Assembly: GCA_033239125.1 (NCBI GenBank) | Contig: BSWB01000002.1 | Coordinates: 54,347,001 to 54,411,000 of the forward strand | Reading direction: 5' to 3' | DNA from: Fagopyrum homotropicum | Taxonomy: Eukaryota; Streptophyta; Magnoliopsida; Caryophyllales; Polygonaceae | DNA length: 64,000 nt | Part shown: positions 1-12,400 of the stretch, in pieces | Position numbering within the stretch: the stretch's first letter is position 1 | How the letters are laid out: the number at the start of each line of letters is the position of its first letter | The notes under the pieces: generated by a model | Told to the model about the DNA's origin: nothing | What the model saw: the letters and a program-made list of their open reading frames with translations, nothing else | Database searches by the model: none | Made by a program: the position numbers and the translations under genes

Positions 1-949
1 CCACGGCCGTGGTTCTTCAAAAACTACCCGTGATTTCTAATAGAAACTACGTTCATAAGCAAAAGTCATCCAAAGGTAAATCTAAGTTCATCCTATCATA
101 GTTCTAGCCATAACCATCCTTTCCTTACCCTAGAACCACATCAATTTAGCCTACAACATTCATAACAAAAATCGAGACAAACAAACATAAAATCAAATCA
201 TCCATTGCAAGATAATGAAGGAAAAGAGATGAACAAGTGAATTTAACTCAAAACCAAGATGAAAATTAGAATTAGAACCACTTACAACCCTTCCAAAAGA
301 AGGTTCAAAGACTCATACAATCTCTAGAAAACGAAATCCGAAATACAAGAAAGCTATGGTGTGTTCTTCTCCTCCTCTTCAATGGAGTTCTTCTCCTTCT
401 CTTTGACACTTTCCTTCCTAGAAAAACCTCTTGATTTTTGAGAATATATTTTGTTAGAGAAATGGATAATGGATGAGCTGCTCCCAAACTACCCCAGCTG
501 GACCACATTTATAACAAATCCTTCATGAGCTGGCCATGAGAGTCGTGGCACAGCTGTCACGAGAATCTGGCAAAATCCACGGTCATTTCCACGGCCGTGG
601 TTCGTCAGAGGACCGTGATTCTATGCAGAAACTCCGCCTTGAATCATTAAGCTGTGATTTGGTGCATTGCTTGAGTTGGCAAGGTTCCATGAGTTCTCCT
701 TAGCCCTTGGCTTGTATCCTAGTGTGTCCGAGGGTGTGCCATCTAAATGAACGATCCTCAAACGCATCGTTTAAGCTCCTAAACTTCCCGAAATACCTAC
801 AAAACACGCACAAGTCCGTGTAGACGTCTATCTCGACAAAATATGTGAATTGGGTGCAAAACGTCTTGAACTAATGCTAGATCATGCATGAATGAGCGGG
901 AATTCTATCTAAATGTACACCTAAAACTATGTTATAAATCGTGTTATCA
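1..949 (-). repeat. Alpha-family LTR, minus strand, cut by the window edge
   Basis: Reading the minus strand from 949, the sequence starts TGATAACACGATTTATAAC and matches the alpha LTRs that begin at 52955 and 63142. It carries the same order of parts: the 'gatagacgtctacacggac' segment (about 815-840), a palindrome cluster (about 540-610), a TATA-like site (minus strand, about 505-512) and a second palindrome cluster at 1-40. No polypurine tract lies just outside 949, so this is the outer (5') end of a 5' LTR or a solo LTR, not a 3' LTR. The rest lies left of the window. Confidence 0.85.
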
Positions 950-3900
950 GAAGCGGCACCGAGTACATTAGCATCAGAACCAACTAGGTATACTCCTGCC
1001 TCCCTTCTTCTCGTTCTTTTTCTTCTGGACAAAACAGATCAGTTAACCTCCCTTACTTGTGCATTGAGCGGCTAGCAACCGAGAGTTGAGAACTTGACAG
1101 ATCTAGTGGTCCATTCTACATCCTAACTCCGTCATAGCACCTACAACTAGTTGGTGAGCCAACCTACCCTTCTTTCATGTCCTGGTTTGCAAGAGAAGAA
1201 GCATATACATGTCTGTGTGACCCCCCGCAGGACTCGAAGATTGGACCTCCTGTGCACTCATGACTTGACAAAGGGAGCTGCTAGGGAGGATCGATCCTAC
1301 GACGTATAACAACTTGCAACCTGAAACAACAGAAGTGAGAATCGAACTTGAGATTGATTGCACTTTCAGTTCTTTCAATTCCAGAAATAGTGTTGAGCAA
1401 GCATGTTTGAGCCACTTATTCGATACCTTAGAAACATAGTTTACCGTTCAATTTTTAGTATGACATAGAGTGTTATGCATAGTGTGATGCATCAAAAGTT
1501 GAGGACGATCAAACGGTCAGATCTAGATATATAAGGCACCAAAGTAGGCTAGTTGTGTAGTTTGGTAAAATGCAGATTTTTGGCGAAGTATGAGACATTT
1601 TGTGTTGAGGAGTCAACTTGGGATTTTTGTTTGGGATTAGTTGTTGATCCTTTTGGTTTTTTAAAATACATGCATGAGTCGGGATGGGATAGAAAGTACG
1701 GATGACCATCACTACTATTGCGGATCTCGACAGCTTAGTTCTTTTAGAAATGTATGTCGACTAATTAGCTTGATTATAAAGATATGTAATATAAATTGCA
1801 TATGCAGAAGGTTAGTAACATTTATAGTTATATTATGCCTTTAACGGAGATAATAGAATAAGATCCTCACTCCGTTGACATATCTAGGTAGATTTTGAAG
1901 GTGTCAACACGAGAATAAATATGCTCAACTTATGAGCATTTGGTTAGGCGAACATCCGCTCAACTTCTTTGAACTCGTTGAGGAACGTCGAGACGGAAGA
2001 GTGAAGACTACAAAAGAACACCAATGGCAATGGCAAGAAGGGGATCCCGAGTCAACTCAACAGGATCAAATGAAGAATATACATGAGAGTTGTTCCAAAA
2101 AGCATTGGATGACCGACAATTATGCAAATTGGGAGCGACAACACAGAGGTTGTTTCTAGTGTGGTGTAAAATGACGTTACAAACAACGTAACTATCTTAA
2201 GAAAAGCACATAGGCATCAAAGTCAAAGTGAAATATGGTAGCGATCTAGACAAGGGAGAACACCTAGACATTCATAAGCCAGAGAGTTAAGAAGAAATAT
2301 GTTGTCGACCGAACTATGAAGACTTAAATAGCCGCAGAACTTAAGGTTACGGATTAGCCAGAAAATGGAGGATCTATTTCATAAACATGGAGGCGGAGTG
2401 ACTTTCTATAAGACAAGTGAGTTACAAAAAAAATTGTGATACAAATACCCAAATGACAGAATCTTGAAATTAGAGTCAAAGGATCACTATAAAGGCAACA
2501 TTATAATTCAACACCAACCCAGGAAGTAGAGTGTATGAGAATGATCTTGGCGTACACAAGGGACCACAATAACTTTCCTCCCACAAGGAACTTAAGTTAT
2601 CAACACCAAAAATTCACACTGGAGAACCACAAGCAATTGATGACTGAGGAAAAAGGAATCACGAAGACGCATTTACGAGCTATCGTGGGAGATTGATGAG
2701 TCCGTTGATGGAAGATGAATGATACAACTAAACTCAAAAAGAGTATATTGGTCTTATAATGAGAAAGAGAGGTGTAAATTAAAGAAGGAGCTAAAGGAGT
2801 ATAAACGGACAAGCTACAGGAGATAGATTATCACCAGGTATATCAAACTTAGAAAGAGGTGGAAGAAAAGTACTCTAGGATCTTATAGAAGGTCAACTAT
2901 AGACTAATTGGTAACAACTGAGACTTTACACGTGCGGGTTAACTAGTAGTGACCGGTTGACTCATAAGAAGAATAACCACAGAGTTACAAAAGAATTTTA
3001 TTGACATGTGTGGGAAATCCTTAAAGAGATCAATTGCGACAATTGGGAAGTCAAATCAATAGGAGTGCTAGTAACACTGAATAAGTTCAAGTCAGTAACT
3101 CTAATTAAAATTTTTAGAGGAAGAAGACGGTCAAAAATGAACCCCTTCTATCCGTATTGGTATAAAGAGGATTGTTGTGAGCATTTGTTACATACTAGCT
3201 AAGGAAACTTTTACAGATCACAGTTAGTACAAATGGATTCGTATAAGAAGAACTAGAGGAGTAAGAAGAAGAAGATGCTTTTGACCAAATCCGACGTTAG
3301 TCCAGATAGAGGGTACTTAGCATTCTAGACAAATGAGACTGATGGTGCTCTCTCAAGGTTTCCAAAGGAAGCCTTTTGACTAAAGATATGACACTGAATA
3401 ACTAGAGTTATGGAGACGAAGAAAACATGGAGATTATGACTGAAGGTGATGGTAGATGGAATATACATCTTTTCAAGAACAAACATGAGAAAGAGAAAAT
3501 TTGAATGACTGAAGGTTGTTATACGGATCTGTATCACCCCAATAAGATGATTCCCACAAATTGTTTATAAAAGAGTTTAATGAGAAATGTTTATACTCCA
3601 TTGAAAATTCAAGATATCCCCGATAACCAATAATATGTAGATGGAGGAGGAGTAGTAGTGAGACTGCGTACAAATGGTGTGCTAGAAGTCCATTCTTGAC
3701 TGATGACATAAGAGTTGATGAAACCAATAAGACCAATCAACGTGGTCCGTGAAGCCTGTACGAGAAAACCCAAAGGGATTTAACTATCCTACGTGGTGTA
3801 AAGATTTAAAGAAGGTAAAGCGACATGAGTATAAGGACAACATAATAAATGGGAATCGAGAAAGTTGATTTTTGAGAAAATCATGTGTATGATATTTCTT

Positions 3901-4544
3901 ATAAAAATTGTACCGGTAGATGTTTAATAAAAGTCAGACCATCGGACCAATAACACCTTGAGAGACAAAGTGTAAACCAAGTAAATAGCTAAACAAGTGA
4001 GAAGGAAAATCATGTATCAAAGGCCGGGTCTCGCTAAATTTAAATAAAGTATTGAGATGAGGGTGCCTTTTTGGAATCTATGCAAGAGTACAACATAACT
4101 TAAGTTCCAACACATAAATGGTAGTAAGGATCAAGTTACAATTAGAGACCGATTCGAAGAAGGAAAATGTTATAAGATGAGTCACCTAGTAGATTAGTTC
4201 ACATGACAAGCACGAGAGACCATCATGTGGTTGGTATTATTGTCTCGGTGTAGACTTATTACCGTACCTCGAGAATTTGGAGCTAAATAGACAACAACAT
4301 GTCAAGATGGTAAATAGATTAGGGTAAGGACTTGTAGGTCAATATGATATACTCCTACATTGGAGGTCAAAAGGATTGGCGAAGGATAACCACATTGAGT
4401 ATTATTGGCGAGTAGTAAGTAGAGTTATGATGAGACATAAGTGAATTCATATATTTACTAAGACCGCATGTGACTGTCCTATCAAGGAGACGTGACAAGG
4501 AATTTGTTAACAAAGGAGTTCCCTAGACCAATTGTGAACCTCCA

Positions 4545-4560
4545 GGGAGGGGGGGGGGGG
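4545..4560 (+). other. Purine tract with a 12-G run, PPT-like
   Basis: The sequence is AGGGA-like purines followed by twelve G residues (4549-4560), the longest G run in the window. Such tracts precede 3' LTRs of many plant Ty3/gypsy elements. No matching LTR pair was identified, so the assignment is weak. Confidence 0.3.
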
Positions 4561-4793
4561 TCAAGGACTATAGTTTCGACAAATACGGACGGTTTATCTC
4601 GACGTTTTGGACAACCAGTACAGACGGCTTAGAATACGAGATTACACTTTACTATTATAGTTAATCATCCTTAGAATGACGGTCGATTTAAGAGGACCTT
4701 GCCATTGGTAGGAAGGAAATTATGGGCGTGAATTTGGTAAATCATCTTGAATCATGGAGGAAGCCGTTATGATTAATGGGTGAAAACAAATTG

Positions 4794-4855
4794 ATCAGAG
4801 TAGCGCTGCGGAAGCATGGTAGGCTCATAACCCTCAAAATATGAAACTCAATGTT
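4794..4855 (+). pseudogene. Degenerate initiator tRNA-Met(CAT) sequence
   Basis: From 4794 the sequence follows the 5' half of plant initiator tRNA-Met, starting ATCAGAGT and including GCGGAAGC and the CAT anticodon context (CTCATAACCC). By eye about 35 of the first 40 bases agree, and most differences are G to A or C to T, the usual decay of methylated DNA. The 3' half is poorly kept: only a GAAAC resembling the B-box region remains, and the acceptor stem is lost. It is therefore a relic or partial copy, not a working gene. It lies about 95 bp upstream of the truncated E1 LTR. Confidence 0.6.
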
Positions 4856-4888
4856 TTGTCAATTGTAACCTCAAGTTAAAGAATTATA

Positions 4889-6425
4889 GATCGATATGAA
4901 AATCTCCGCAAGCTTTGTTGTGATTTTAGGTGATTTGGAGCTGAAATGGAGTGGAAAGGCGCCACTCACCGAGTGTTGGTCAATAAGGATTTCATTGGAA
5001 CGTCATTGGCAGAATTATGAAGTGAAACAAGGGTGAAAAGCATCGAAAAGGAAGAACCACGTTCAAGAAAGGATTTTCACGACCGGGGTTTTGATAATTA
5101 ATTGAATTTGACACGTGGAATTAAAGGTCGAGAGCAACCACGGGGTAAACCACGGACGTAGTTTAGTGACGTCAACCGTGGTTTTCTTCGGAAAAGTCTG
5201 TTATGTTAATTGCCACGTTAGCATAAGAGAAAGGAGCCTTTTAACCTAGTTTTATTTTATAAAAGGAGGTTGACGGCTGCATTTCGGATATCTCGCAATA
5301 GACGAAGATCACGCCCTAAGACAGAAGGAAGGCTCTTGGATTCAATTTTCCGCATGTCAGAAAGATTGCTTCACCTTTGGAGGACATTGAAGAAGTCATT
5401 GGTTCTTCTTTAGAGATTTGTGTGATTGTTCTAGTCGTTGATTCTTGTCTTTGAGAACACATTCTAGGATTATATTGTTTGATTGATTTAGTTATTGATT
5501 CTTTGAAGATTGAGTTTATTCTTCTTTGTGTTCTTGGTTGCATATCCTTCTTGATTTCTATTATTAATCTTAAATTGATTATGATTATGATTGTTGGCTA
5601 AACCCCCTTGCGATTCTAGGGTGAAGGGTTGATGGTTGTGGTATAGATTATGATAAATTGAGCCTTTACTGATCGGACCCTGAGAGTTGTGTGACGAAAC
5701 CCTCGAACGAGGATTTTCACAGGTTGTTCTTAAGGAAACATGATCGTGGTTTCTGAAGATCTGGCCGTGGTTTCCTCTTTTTTGCACGTTTTTCTTTTGC
5801 CTTTATCCAAAGTTCAAGATTGCATAAATCCTACCTTTTTTTTAACCTTTTTCTGGCCTTACCTTTGCCGATTGTAAGTGTTACAAACTCTAGGTGATAG
5901 AGGATTCAAACCCCTCTATTCGTTGAAGAGGAGTGTCATGCCCTCAATCCTTTATATTTCTTTTCCTTGGGTTTTGGTTGGTGTGAGAGTTTAATCCTAT
6001 CCTCGTAACCTCTTCTTGACGAGACTAAACCTCCGTTAAGTAGAATCCTTGGGGTGGGACATAAAAGGGAGGTCGGATCTTAAACCGGACAACATTCCTA
6101 CCAAAGATATACATACCTTGCTATCCAGCTCTGTCCGTAAACATCCTTAGATATCTTGAATCGAATACCGCAACCGGATACTTGGATCTTTTGAATCCGC
6201 GTTCCCATTATTCTTGCTTCTATATTCTTTATTGTTATCATTGCATTGCTTGCTACCAAAGTTTGATTACCTTTATTGCTTTGTTCTCACTAATTCCTTG
6301 AGATCGACTCCGGAATATTAGCCCATACTACGATTGATCCGTACACTGCGGGTTCGCTATCGTTAGGCATTATTCTTGTATATAAATTTAAAATTTATTT
6401 GCGCGCACACCTTTTCGAGCGAACA
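4889..6425 (+). repeat. E1 5' LTR, lacking its first part
   Basis: Similarity to the E1 3' LTR begins around 4889, inside U3; the TG terminus and about 130 bp are missing. Visible parts: a palindrome-motif cluster (5130-5185), a TATA box in TTTTATAAAAGG (5255-5266), a second motif cluster (5716-5780), the conserved block around 'tacactgcgggttcgct' (6341-6358), and the terminal GAGCGAACA (6417-6425) followed directly by the PBS region. Confidence 0.85.
5255..5266 (+). promoter_or_regulatory. TATA box of the E1 5' LTR
   Basis: TTTTATAAAAGG, a near-consensus plant TATA element. It sits about 80-120 bp after the first palindrome cluster and about 460 bp before the second. The equivalent site in the 3' LTR is at 16384-16395. 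Confidence 0.7.
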
Positions 6426-6431
6426 AGTTTT

Positions 6432-6449
6432 TGGCACTGTTGCCGGGGA
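6432..6449 (+). other. E1 primer binding site (tRNA-Asp)
   Basis: TGGCACTGTTGCCGGGGA matches the complement of the 3' end of plant tRNA-Asp(GTC), TGGCGCCGTTGCCGGGGA, at 16 of 18 positions. It lies six bases after the LTR end. tRNA-Asp priming is typical of Athila elements. Confidence 0.85.
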
Positions 6450-6551
6450 ATTGGTCAAGACCAATGCAGTGCACGGTTGTCTAGATTGGTAGCTTCTAGC
6501 TTTGCTACTAATTACTCTTGTTGAATGTTCTTGTAGATCTTTCATAGGTTT

Positions 6552-8420
6552 ATGCGAAGAACGAGAGCCGGTAAATAAATCGTTCCTTACGATCCTGAAC
6601 CGGAAAAGACCTACAAAAACAAAATGAGAGAGGGTAAGAAAATAGCCGCTAACAAGGATCAAGAGATGGAGGATATTAGAGCTGAATTAGCTGCATTTCG
6701 AGATCACATAAAGCAACAAGAAGAAGCCTTGTGGAAAGAGAGAGCTGAGCAAGCTACTTTAGAAGACTAATTTCGAGCAAATATGGCAGACATGATAGCA
6801 CAAGAACAACTGGGACGCCAAGAGAGAAACGAGGATGCAAGAGTTATGGTAAATCCACCTCCCCCAGCACCCATTAATATCTTACCACCACCAGTTTATG
6901 TGCTACCACCACCTTCACCAAGAGTGGAACCAACTGATCCGTTTGTGGGCATTCCACAAACACTTGGGCAATGTATGAATCCAGTCCAAAGAACCCGCAC
7001 TCAAGGTGTGCATTCGGTATACCCAGCTGATCGTGAATTCTAGTTAAGACCTCCGGTGATTACTATGATCCAGCAAAGTCGCTTCGGAGGGATGGAAAGG
7101 GAGTCACCGCACCAAAATCTTCAGAACTATGAGATCTTGAGGGAAATATTGAGACCTTTAAGGTGCGAAAATAATAACTATAAACTTCATGCTATCTTTT
7201 TCTCTTTGAAGGATAAAGCAATAGCTTGGTATCAATCACTTCCCGCCCGAAGAGTAAACACGTGGGAGGAGATGACCGCAATTCCTATCCAAGTTCTTTC
7301 CACCATCAAAGACGGAGGAGTTTAGAGCTAAGATCAACGCATTTGTGATGAAGAATGGAAAAATTCATTTCACCTAATGGGAAAGGTTCAAAGACCTCTT
7401 ATTTGATTGCCCACATCATGGGATTCCACAGATTGATTTGCTTGTGATCTACTTTAAGGGGTTGGATGTTGAATCACAATTCAAGTTACAATCACTTTCA
7501 AGTGGAACTTTTATGGACAAGCCGGTAGATGAGGCGCGGGAGTTTGTTGAGAATAAAACTCTCACCATGGAGAAGTATTCACATAGAGGTGAAGAAGCGG
7601 GGATTCAAAGCTCAAAAGCTCCGGTGCTGAATCTCACCGCCTGTAGTGTTAAGGAGTTGAACACTTTGAATAGCAAAATGAAGGCCTTGAAGGATCTTTT
7701 GATAGATCATTTGAGTCAGCCCAAGGAGCAAGATGTGGGCTATGTTGGAATTGGAAACCAACAAGGGAATAGGAAGAACAAATGGAACAACAATAACCGG
7801 AATTCTAACAACTATTGGAGATCCAATCAACAAAATTCCTGTAACCCTTATTCCAATACTGAAAATTCACTAACTTCTCCTCCTCCTCCTCCTCCTCCTC
7901 CTCCTCCTTCTTCTTCTTCTAATTCTTCTTCTTCTTCTTCTTCTTCTATTACTTTGAAAAGTCAGGGGCAAGCTTCATCAAGTTCAAGCCAACCGGGGAA
8001 GGACAAGTTTGATGCAATAATAGAAACATTGATAGGGAAGTTGCAAGGGTTAGAAAACAATGTCACTTCAATTTTTAAGGCACAAAAAGCCTTGGAAAAT
8101 CAAGTGTTTAGCAAGGTCGAAGAAGCTCCTAGAGATAAAGGAAGACTTCACGGAAAAACTGAAGATAACCCGAAAGGGCGAGTGATGTCGATCACTACGA
8201 GGAGCGGCGTGAAACCCGCCGATCCTGTGCCAAAAGAGAAAGAAAATGGCGAGCAGCCCATAGAAGTTGAGGTTCTGGTTGAGAAAGAAGGGGAGAAGGT
8301 TCCCGTTTATTTTCCTCCTCCGCTCCCGTTTCCATAAAAAAGAGCAAGATCACATCTTGATAAATACTTTGGTAAGTTCATTGAACTAATAAGCAAACTA
8401 CATAGTAACATACCTTTTAT
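6552..8420 (+). pseudogene. E1 gag, broken
   Basis: The start at 6552 (MRRTRAGK) matches the Gag start of E2 and E3. The frame is stopped at once (TAA at 6576) and again near 6770, 7042 and 7325, with frameshifts between. The core Gag domain (retrotransposon gag family) is recognisable at 7056-7560 by SPHQNLQNYEI, AWYQSLP and FKGLDVESQFKLQSL. It is followed by an Asn-rich stretch (about 7740-7830), a Pro/Ser run encoded by CCT and CTT repeats (7876-7947), and the ITTRSG motif (about 8190) that precedes protease in this lineage. TAA at 8335 probably replaces CAA. Confidence 0.85.
7876..7947 (+). repeat. (CCT)n and (CTT)n microsatellite inside E1 gag
   Basis: About ten CCT/CTC triplets are followed by CTT triplets with one interruption, coding for a Pro run and then a Ser run. 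E2 and E3 have only a short PPSSSS stretch here, so the repeat grew in this copy. Confidence 0.9.
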
Positions 8421-9290
8421 TGAGCAATTTTAGGTATGCCATCCTATGAAAAGTGCTTGAAGGAAATCCTCTCCAACAAGAGGAAGCTAGAGGATTTTGG
8501 TGAAGTTAAGATGACTTCCGAGTCATCCGAACTCATCAAAAACATGACGGAGAGGATGCCACCCAAGCTGAGAGATCCAGGTTTGTTTTGTGTACTCATC
8601 AACATTGGAAAGGTCATGTACGATGCTCTTTGTGATCTAGGAGCAAGCGTCACCATTATCCCACTTGCGTTGTGCGAAAAGCTTGGTTTTGGAGAACCTA
8701 AACCAGTAAAGATGACTTTGTACATGACAGATCGATCCATCACTCGACTTCTTGGCATTCTCGAAGGTATACCGGTAAAGCTTGGTGAATTCTATATTCT
8801 AATTGATTTTGTAGTTTTGGATAATCCTACAGATTACCCAAACCCAATCATACTTGGAAGGCCGTTTCTAGCCACGTCTAGTTGTTTAGTTGATTACAAG
8901 AATTCCAAACTGGAATTCAACATTTGAGAAGAGAAAGTTGAGTTCGTACTCTCAACTTTGATCAAGGAACCAGCTCTAGGAAAAGAAGTCTTGAACATCC
9001 ATGACGAGGAAGATTCAAGAGAAATGGTTAGCTCTATTGTGCTCAATGATCTACTACAAAAAGCCATTACCATCAGCATTATGGAAGGAGGAGTCGAAGA
9101 AGGTTGTGACTCCGAGGTGAAGGCTTTGGAAGTGTTAAAAGAGGAGCCAATTGAAGTCTTTGAAGAATTGCATGTTGGCTCGCAAAAAAGTCAAAACCAC
9201 GGCCAAACTCATGATTCCGCGGGGGTGGAAACAATTACTTTAATTAACGCATCCAAGGGGAGAACTGCGCCCGTCGAAGTATCAGTGAGG
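8420..9290 (+). pseudogene. E1 aspartic protease region
   Basis: The retroviral-type protease core is at about 8620-8660 (ALCDLGASVTIIPLAL, active-site D-L-G-A). Downstream is the conserved IILGRPFLATS near 8845-8880. The protease would cut the polyprotein. A frameshift near 8425 separates it from gag. TGA at 8925 stands where E3 has a glycine codon (GGA). The acidic linker that follows (8958-9290) ends in a region holding a decayed palindrome motif (AAACCACGGCC, about 9195). Confidence 0.85.
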
Positions 9291-9416
9291 CCATGGAAGC
9301 TGAAATTCCCGAGACTCATTCCCCTCTTCTTGAAAACCCTCTCGGACGTTCTCCTACCTCTCCTACACCCTTGGGAACACCCAAGTACAACTCGGAAGGT
9401 GTAAACACATCAACAA

Positions 9417-11120
9417 AGGCACTACCAAATTTGGAGTTGAAACCTCTCACAGCACACTTAACGTACGCTTGTCTTGGACCAAATGATACATATCCGGTCA
9501 TAGTAGTGCAGCCTTAAATGATGATGAGCACGTCAAGCTTATGAATTTTATGAGATTACATAGGAAGTCCATAGGATATACAACTGATGATCTTACCGGC
9601 ATCAAAACTTCTTTGTGCATGCATAAAATACTAATGGAGTATGATCATTGACCTTCACATGAACCTCAATGACGTTTAAACCCGATCATGAAAGAGGTTG
9701 TGAAAAAGGAAGTCCTCAAACTTCTTGATACTGGTATCATTTTCCCCATCTCCGATAGCAAGTGGGTAAGCCCCGTCCACGTTTTCACAAAGAAAGGGGG
9801 ATGACCGTTGTGACAAACGAGAATAACGAGTTAATTCCCACTAGAACCGTTACCGGATGGCGCATTTGCTTTGACTACCGGAACCTGAATGTTGCAACTA
9901 GGAAAGATCATTTTCCTCTACCTTTCATTGACCAAATGCTGGAAAGGTTAGCGCCACACTCTCATTTCCGCTATATGGATGGTTATAGTGGTTTATTTCA
10001 AATTCCCATCCACCCCGACGATCAGGAGAAGACTACATTCACATGCCCTTGGGGTACGTTCTCTTACAGGAGGATGTAGTTCGGTCTGTGAAACGCTCTA
10101 GCCACCTTCCAAAGGTGTATGATGGCAATATTTTATGAGTATATTGAAAACATCATGGAAGTTGTCATGGACGACTTCTCCGTGTACGGTTCTTCTTTTG
10201 ACAATTGTCTTTCTAACCTTTCCTTAGTCCTGCAGTGTTGTGAAGACACTAACCTTGTTCTAAACTGGGAAAAGTGTCACTTGATGGTGACCGAAGGAAA
10301 TCTTTTAGGTCACTTAGTCTCGAATCGTGGCATTGAGGTTGATAGAGCCAAGATCAAAACGATCGAGAAGCTACCTCCACCATCATTGGTAAAAGGGGTA
10401 AGGAGTTTCCTGGAACATGCGGGATTTTTTAGAAGGTTCATTAAAAAATTTTCTAAGATTTCTAAGACATTGACTAACCTACTAATGAGGGATGTAGTCT
10501 TTGAACTTTCGAAAGAATGTCTAGATTCCTTATACAAGATAAAAGAAGCATTAATATCAACACCCATCATTCAACCTCCGGATTAGAATCTCCCATTTGA
10601 AGTGATGTGCGATGCAAGTGACGTGGGTGTAGGAGTGGTACTAGGACAGAAAAAGGATGGACGAACTCATGCCATCTATTATGCTAGCAAAACGCTAGAT
10701 GAAGCTCAACGTAACTACGCCACAATGGAGAAGGAATTGCTTGCATTTTTATATGCTTTTGTGAAATTCCGTTCTTATCTCGTAGGAGCGAAGGTGATTG
10801 TATACACAAATCACACAACGATACAATATTTACTCACCAAGAAAGACGCGAAACCACGACTGATTAGATGGATCCTCCTCCTCCAAGAGTTCGATCTACA
10901 AATCCAGGACAAGAAGACATACGAAAACTCGGTGTCAGACCACCTAAGTAAACTCCCCCATATCATAGAGGATGACTTACCCATAGATGACTCGTTCCCT
11001 AACGAGCAGCTACACATGATGGAAGAATGTCTCTACCATATTTCTAGAGGTAACGAAACATGGTTTGCTGACTTTGTAAATTATGTGGTTTGGCAAGAAT
11101 TACCACCTAGACTATCCTAA
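9417..11120 (+). pseudogene. E1 reverse transcriptase and RNase H, broken
   Basis: RT motifs in order: ELKPL (9431), KEVVKKEVLKLLD (9690), ISDSKWVSPV (9755), NELIPTRTVTGWR (9825), DHFPLPFIDQMLERL (9908), GYSGLFQIPIHPDD (9980) and the catalytic MDDFSVYG (10168). RNase H follows: CDASDVGVG (10608), YASKTLDEAQ and HLSKLPH (10942). Damage: frameshifts near 9515 and 9795, TGA codons near 9649 and 9671, TAG at 10077, TGA at 10089, TAG at 10584 in place of a tryptophan codon, and TAA at 11118. The RNase H VYTDH motif reads VYTNH. The product cannot be active. Confidence 0.9.
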
Positions 11121-12340
11121 AATCAAACGAAGAAATTCTTCAGGGATGTCCGACATTACTATTGGGATGAACCTCTACTCTTCAAGAGAGGTCAAAATGG
11201 CCTTATTCGAACATGCATACCATAAGACGAAGTCGAAAGCGTCATCCGACAATGCCATTCTCTACCTTGTGGAGGACATACTAGTTCTCACAAGACTTGT
11301 GCTAAGGTATTGCTGTCCGAATTCTTTTAGCCTACTTTATTTAAGGACGTGAAACCGTTTGTTTCTTGTGGCGATGCTTGTCAAAGAACAGGAAACATTT
11401 CTCGGAGGAATGTGATGCCGCTCAACAACATCCAAGAAGTGGAGATCTTCAATGTATGGGGTGTAGACTTTATGGGACCATTCCCATCTTCTTGCGGCAA
11501 CCAATACATACTTCTTGCTGTAGACTACGTTTCAAGATGGGTTGAAGCGATTGCTTCTCCCACTAATGATGCTATGGTGGTGGTAAAGTTCTTTAATAGA
11601 ACGATATTCCCAAGATTTGGGACACCCGAACCATCATTAGTGATGGAGGAACACACTTTACCGCTCGTAAATTTGAAGCTCTACTAGCCAAGTATGGGGT
11701 TTCTCACAAGATTACCACCCCCTATCATCCTCAAACTAGCAGGCAGGTAGAGATATCAAATACCGAAATTAAATCCATTCTAGAGAAAATTGTTTGTAGA
11801 TCTAGGAAAAATTGGTCAAAAAAGCTCAAGGATGCACTTTGGGCATACCGGACAGCTTTCAAGACCGCCATTGGCACCACGCCATACAACGTTGTGTATG
11901 GGAAGTCTTGCCATCTTCCCATTGAGCTAAAACACAAAGCTTATTGGGCAACCAAATGGCTAAATTTTGACATCAAGGAGGCTAGAGAGAAGCACTTCAT
12001 GACGATAATGATTTGGAAGAAATCCGCTTGAATGCATACGAGAATGCGCTGATATACAAAAAAAGAACGAAGAGGTGGAACGACAAGCACATCGTCCCAA
12101 ATGACTTGAAAGAAGGCGATCTTGCCCTTCTTTTCAACTCCCGCCATCGTTTATTTCCAGGTAAATTAAAGTCTCGTTGGACCGGACCATTTGTGATTAA
12201 GCGTAATTTTCCCCATGGTGCAATTAAAGTATGCGGTGAACAAATGCGAAACTTTCAAAAACAACGGTCAACAACTGAAGAAGTACGTACCGGAAGTTCA
12301 AATCGAGGATCTTGTATCCACTCTCCTCACTTGAACTAAG
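11121..12340 (+). pseudogene. E1 integrase, broken
   Basis: The integrase is spread over several frames. The zinc-finger C-x2-C pair is at CGDACQ (about 11370). The catalytic core holds GVDFMGPF (first Asp, 11460), a second-Asp region scrambled by a frameshift near 11635, and QTSRQVEISNTEIKSILEK (Glu, 11730). The C-terminal part keeps HRLFPGKLKSRWTGPFVIK (about 12150-12205), the GPF/GPY module of Ty3/gypsy integrases. Further frameshifts lie near 11240, 12000 and 12250. Pol ends near 12340. Confidence 0.85.
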
Positions 12341-12382
12341 CAAAAAGGAACGGTCTAGCTACGGACCTTAAACAAAGCGCTT

Positions 12383-12400
12383 CTTGGGAGGCAACCCAAG
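12383..12400 (+). other. Post-pol hairpin CTTGGG-AGGCAA-CCCAAG
   Basis: A perfect 6-bp stem with loop AGGCAA directly after pol, preceded by AAGCGCTT. E3 has the identical hairpin on the minus strand (37422-37439). E4 has TGGG-AGGCAA-CCCA (51319-51332), and E5 a decayed form (about 56618-56631). In E1 and E3 the 3' arm runs into GTAT, giving AAG|GTAT, which resembles a 5' splice site. No role is shown. Confidence 0.7.

Larger units (their letters stand above)
950..4888. other. Old, unassigned degenerate DNA without a recognisable gene
   Basis: This stretch has only short open frames (up to about 90 codons) that resemble nothing I recognise. It lies between the alpha LTR end and the truncated 5' LTR of E1. 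A 12-G run preceded by purines (4545-4560) looks like a retrotransposon polypurine tract, so part of the stretch may be a very old Ty3/gypsy element. That is a guess; I could not find conserved RT or integrase motifs in it. The initiator tRNA-Met relic at 4794 is inside it. Confidence 0.4.

Noticed and set aside
1932..2159. 75-codon frame in the unassigned region as a possible gag remnant
   Set aside because: I could not match it to any Gag or other motif; a frame of this length is expected by chance.
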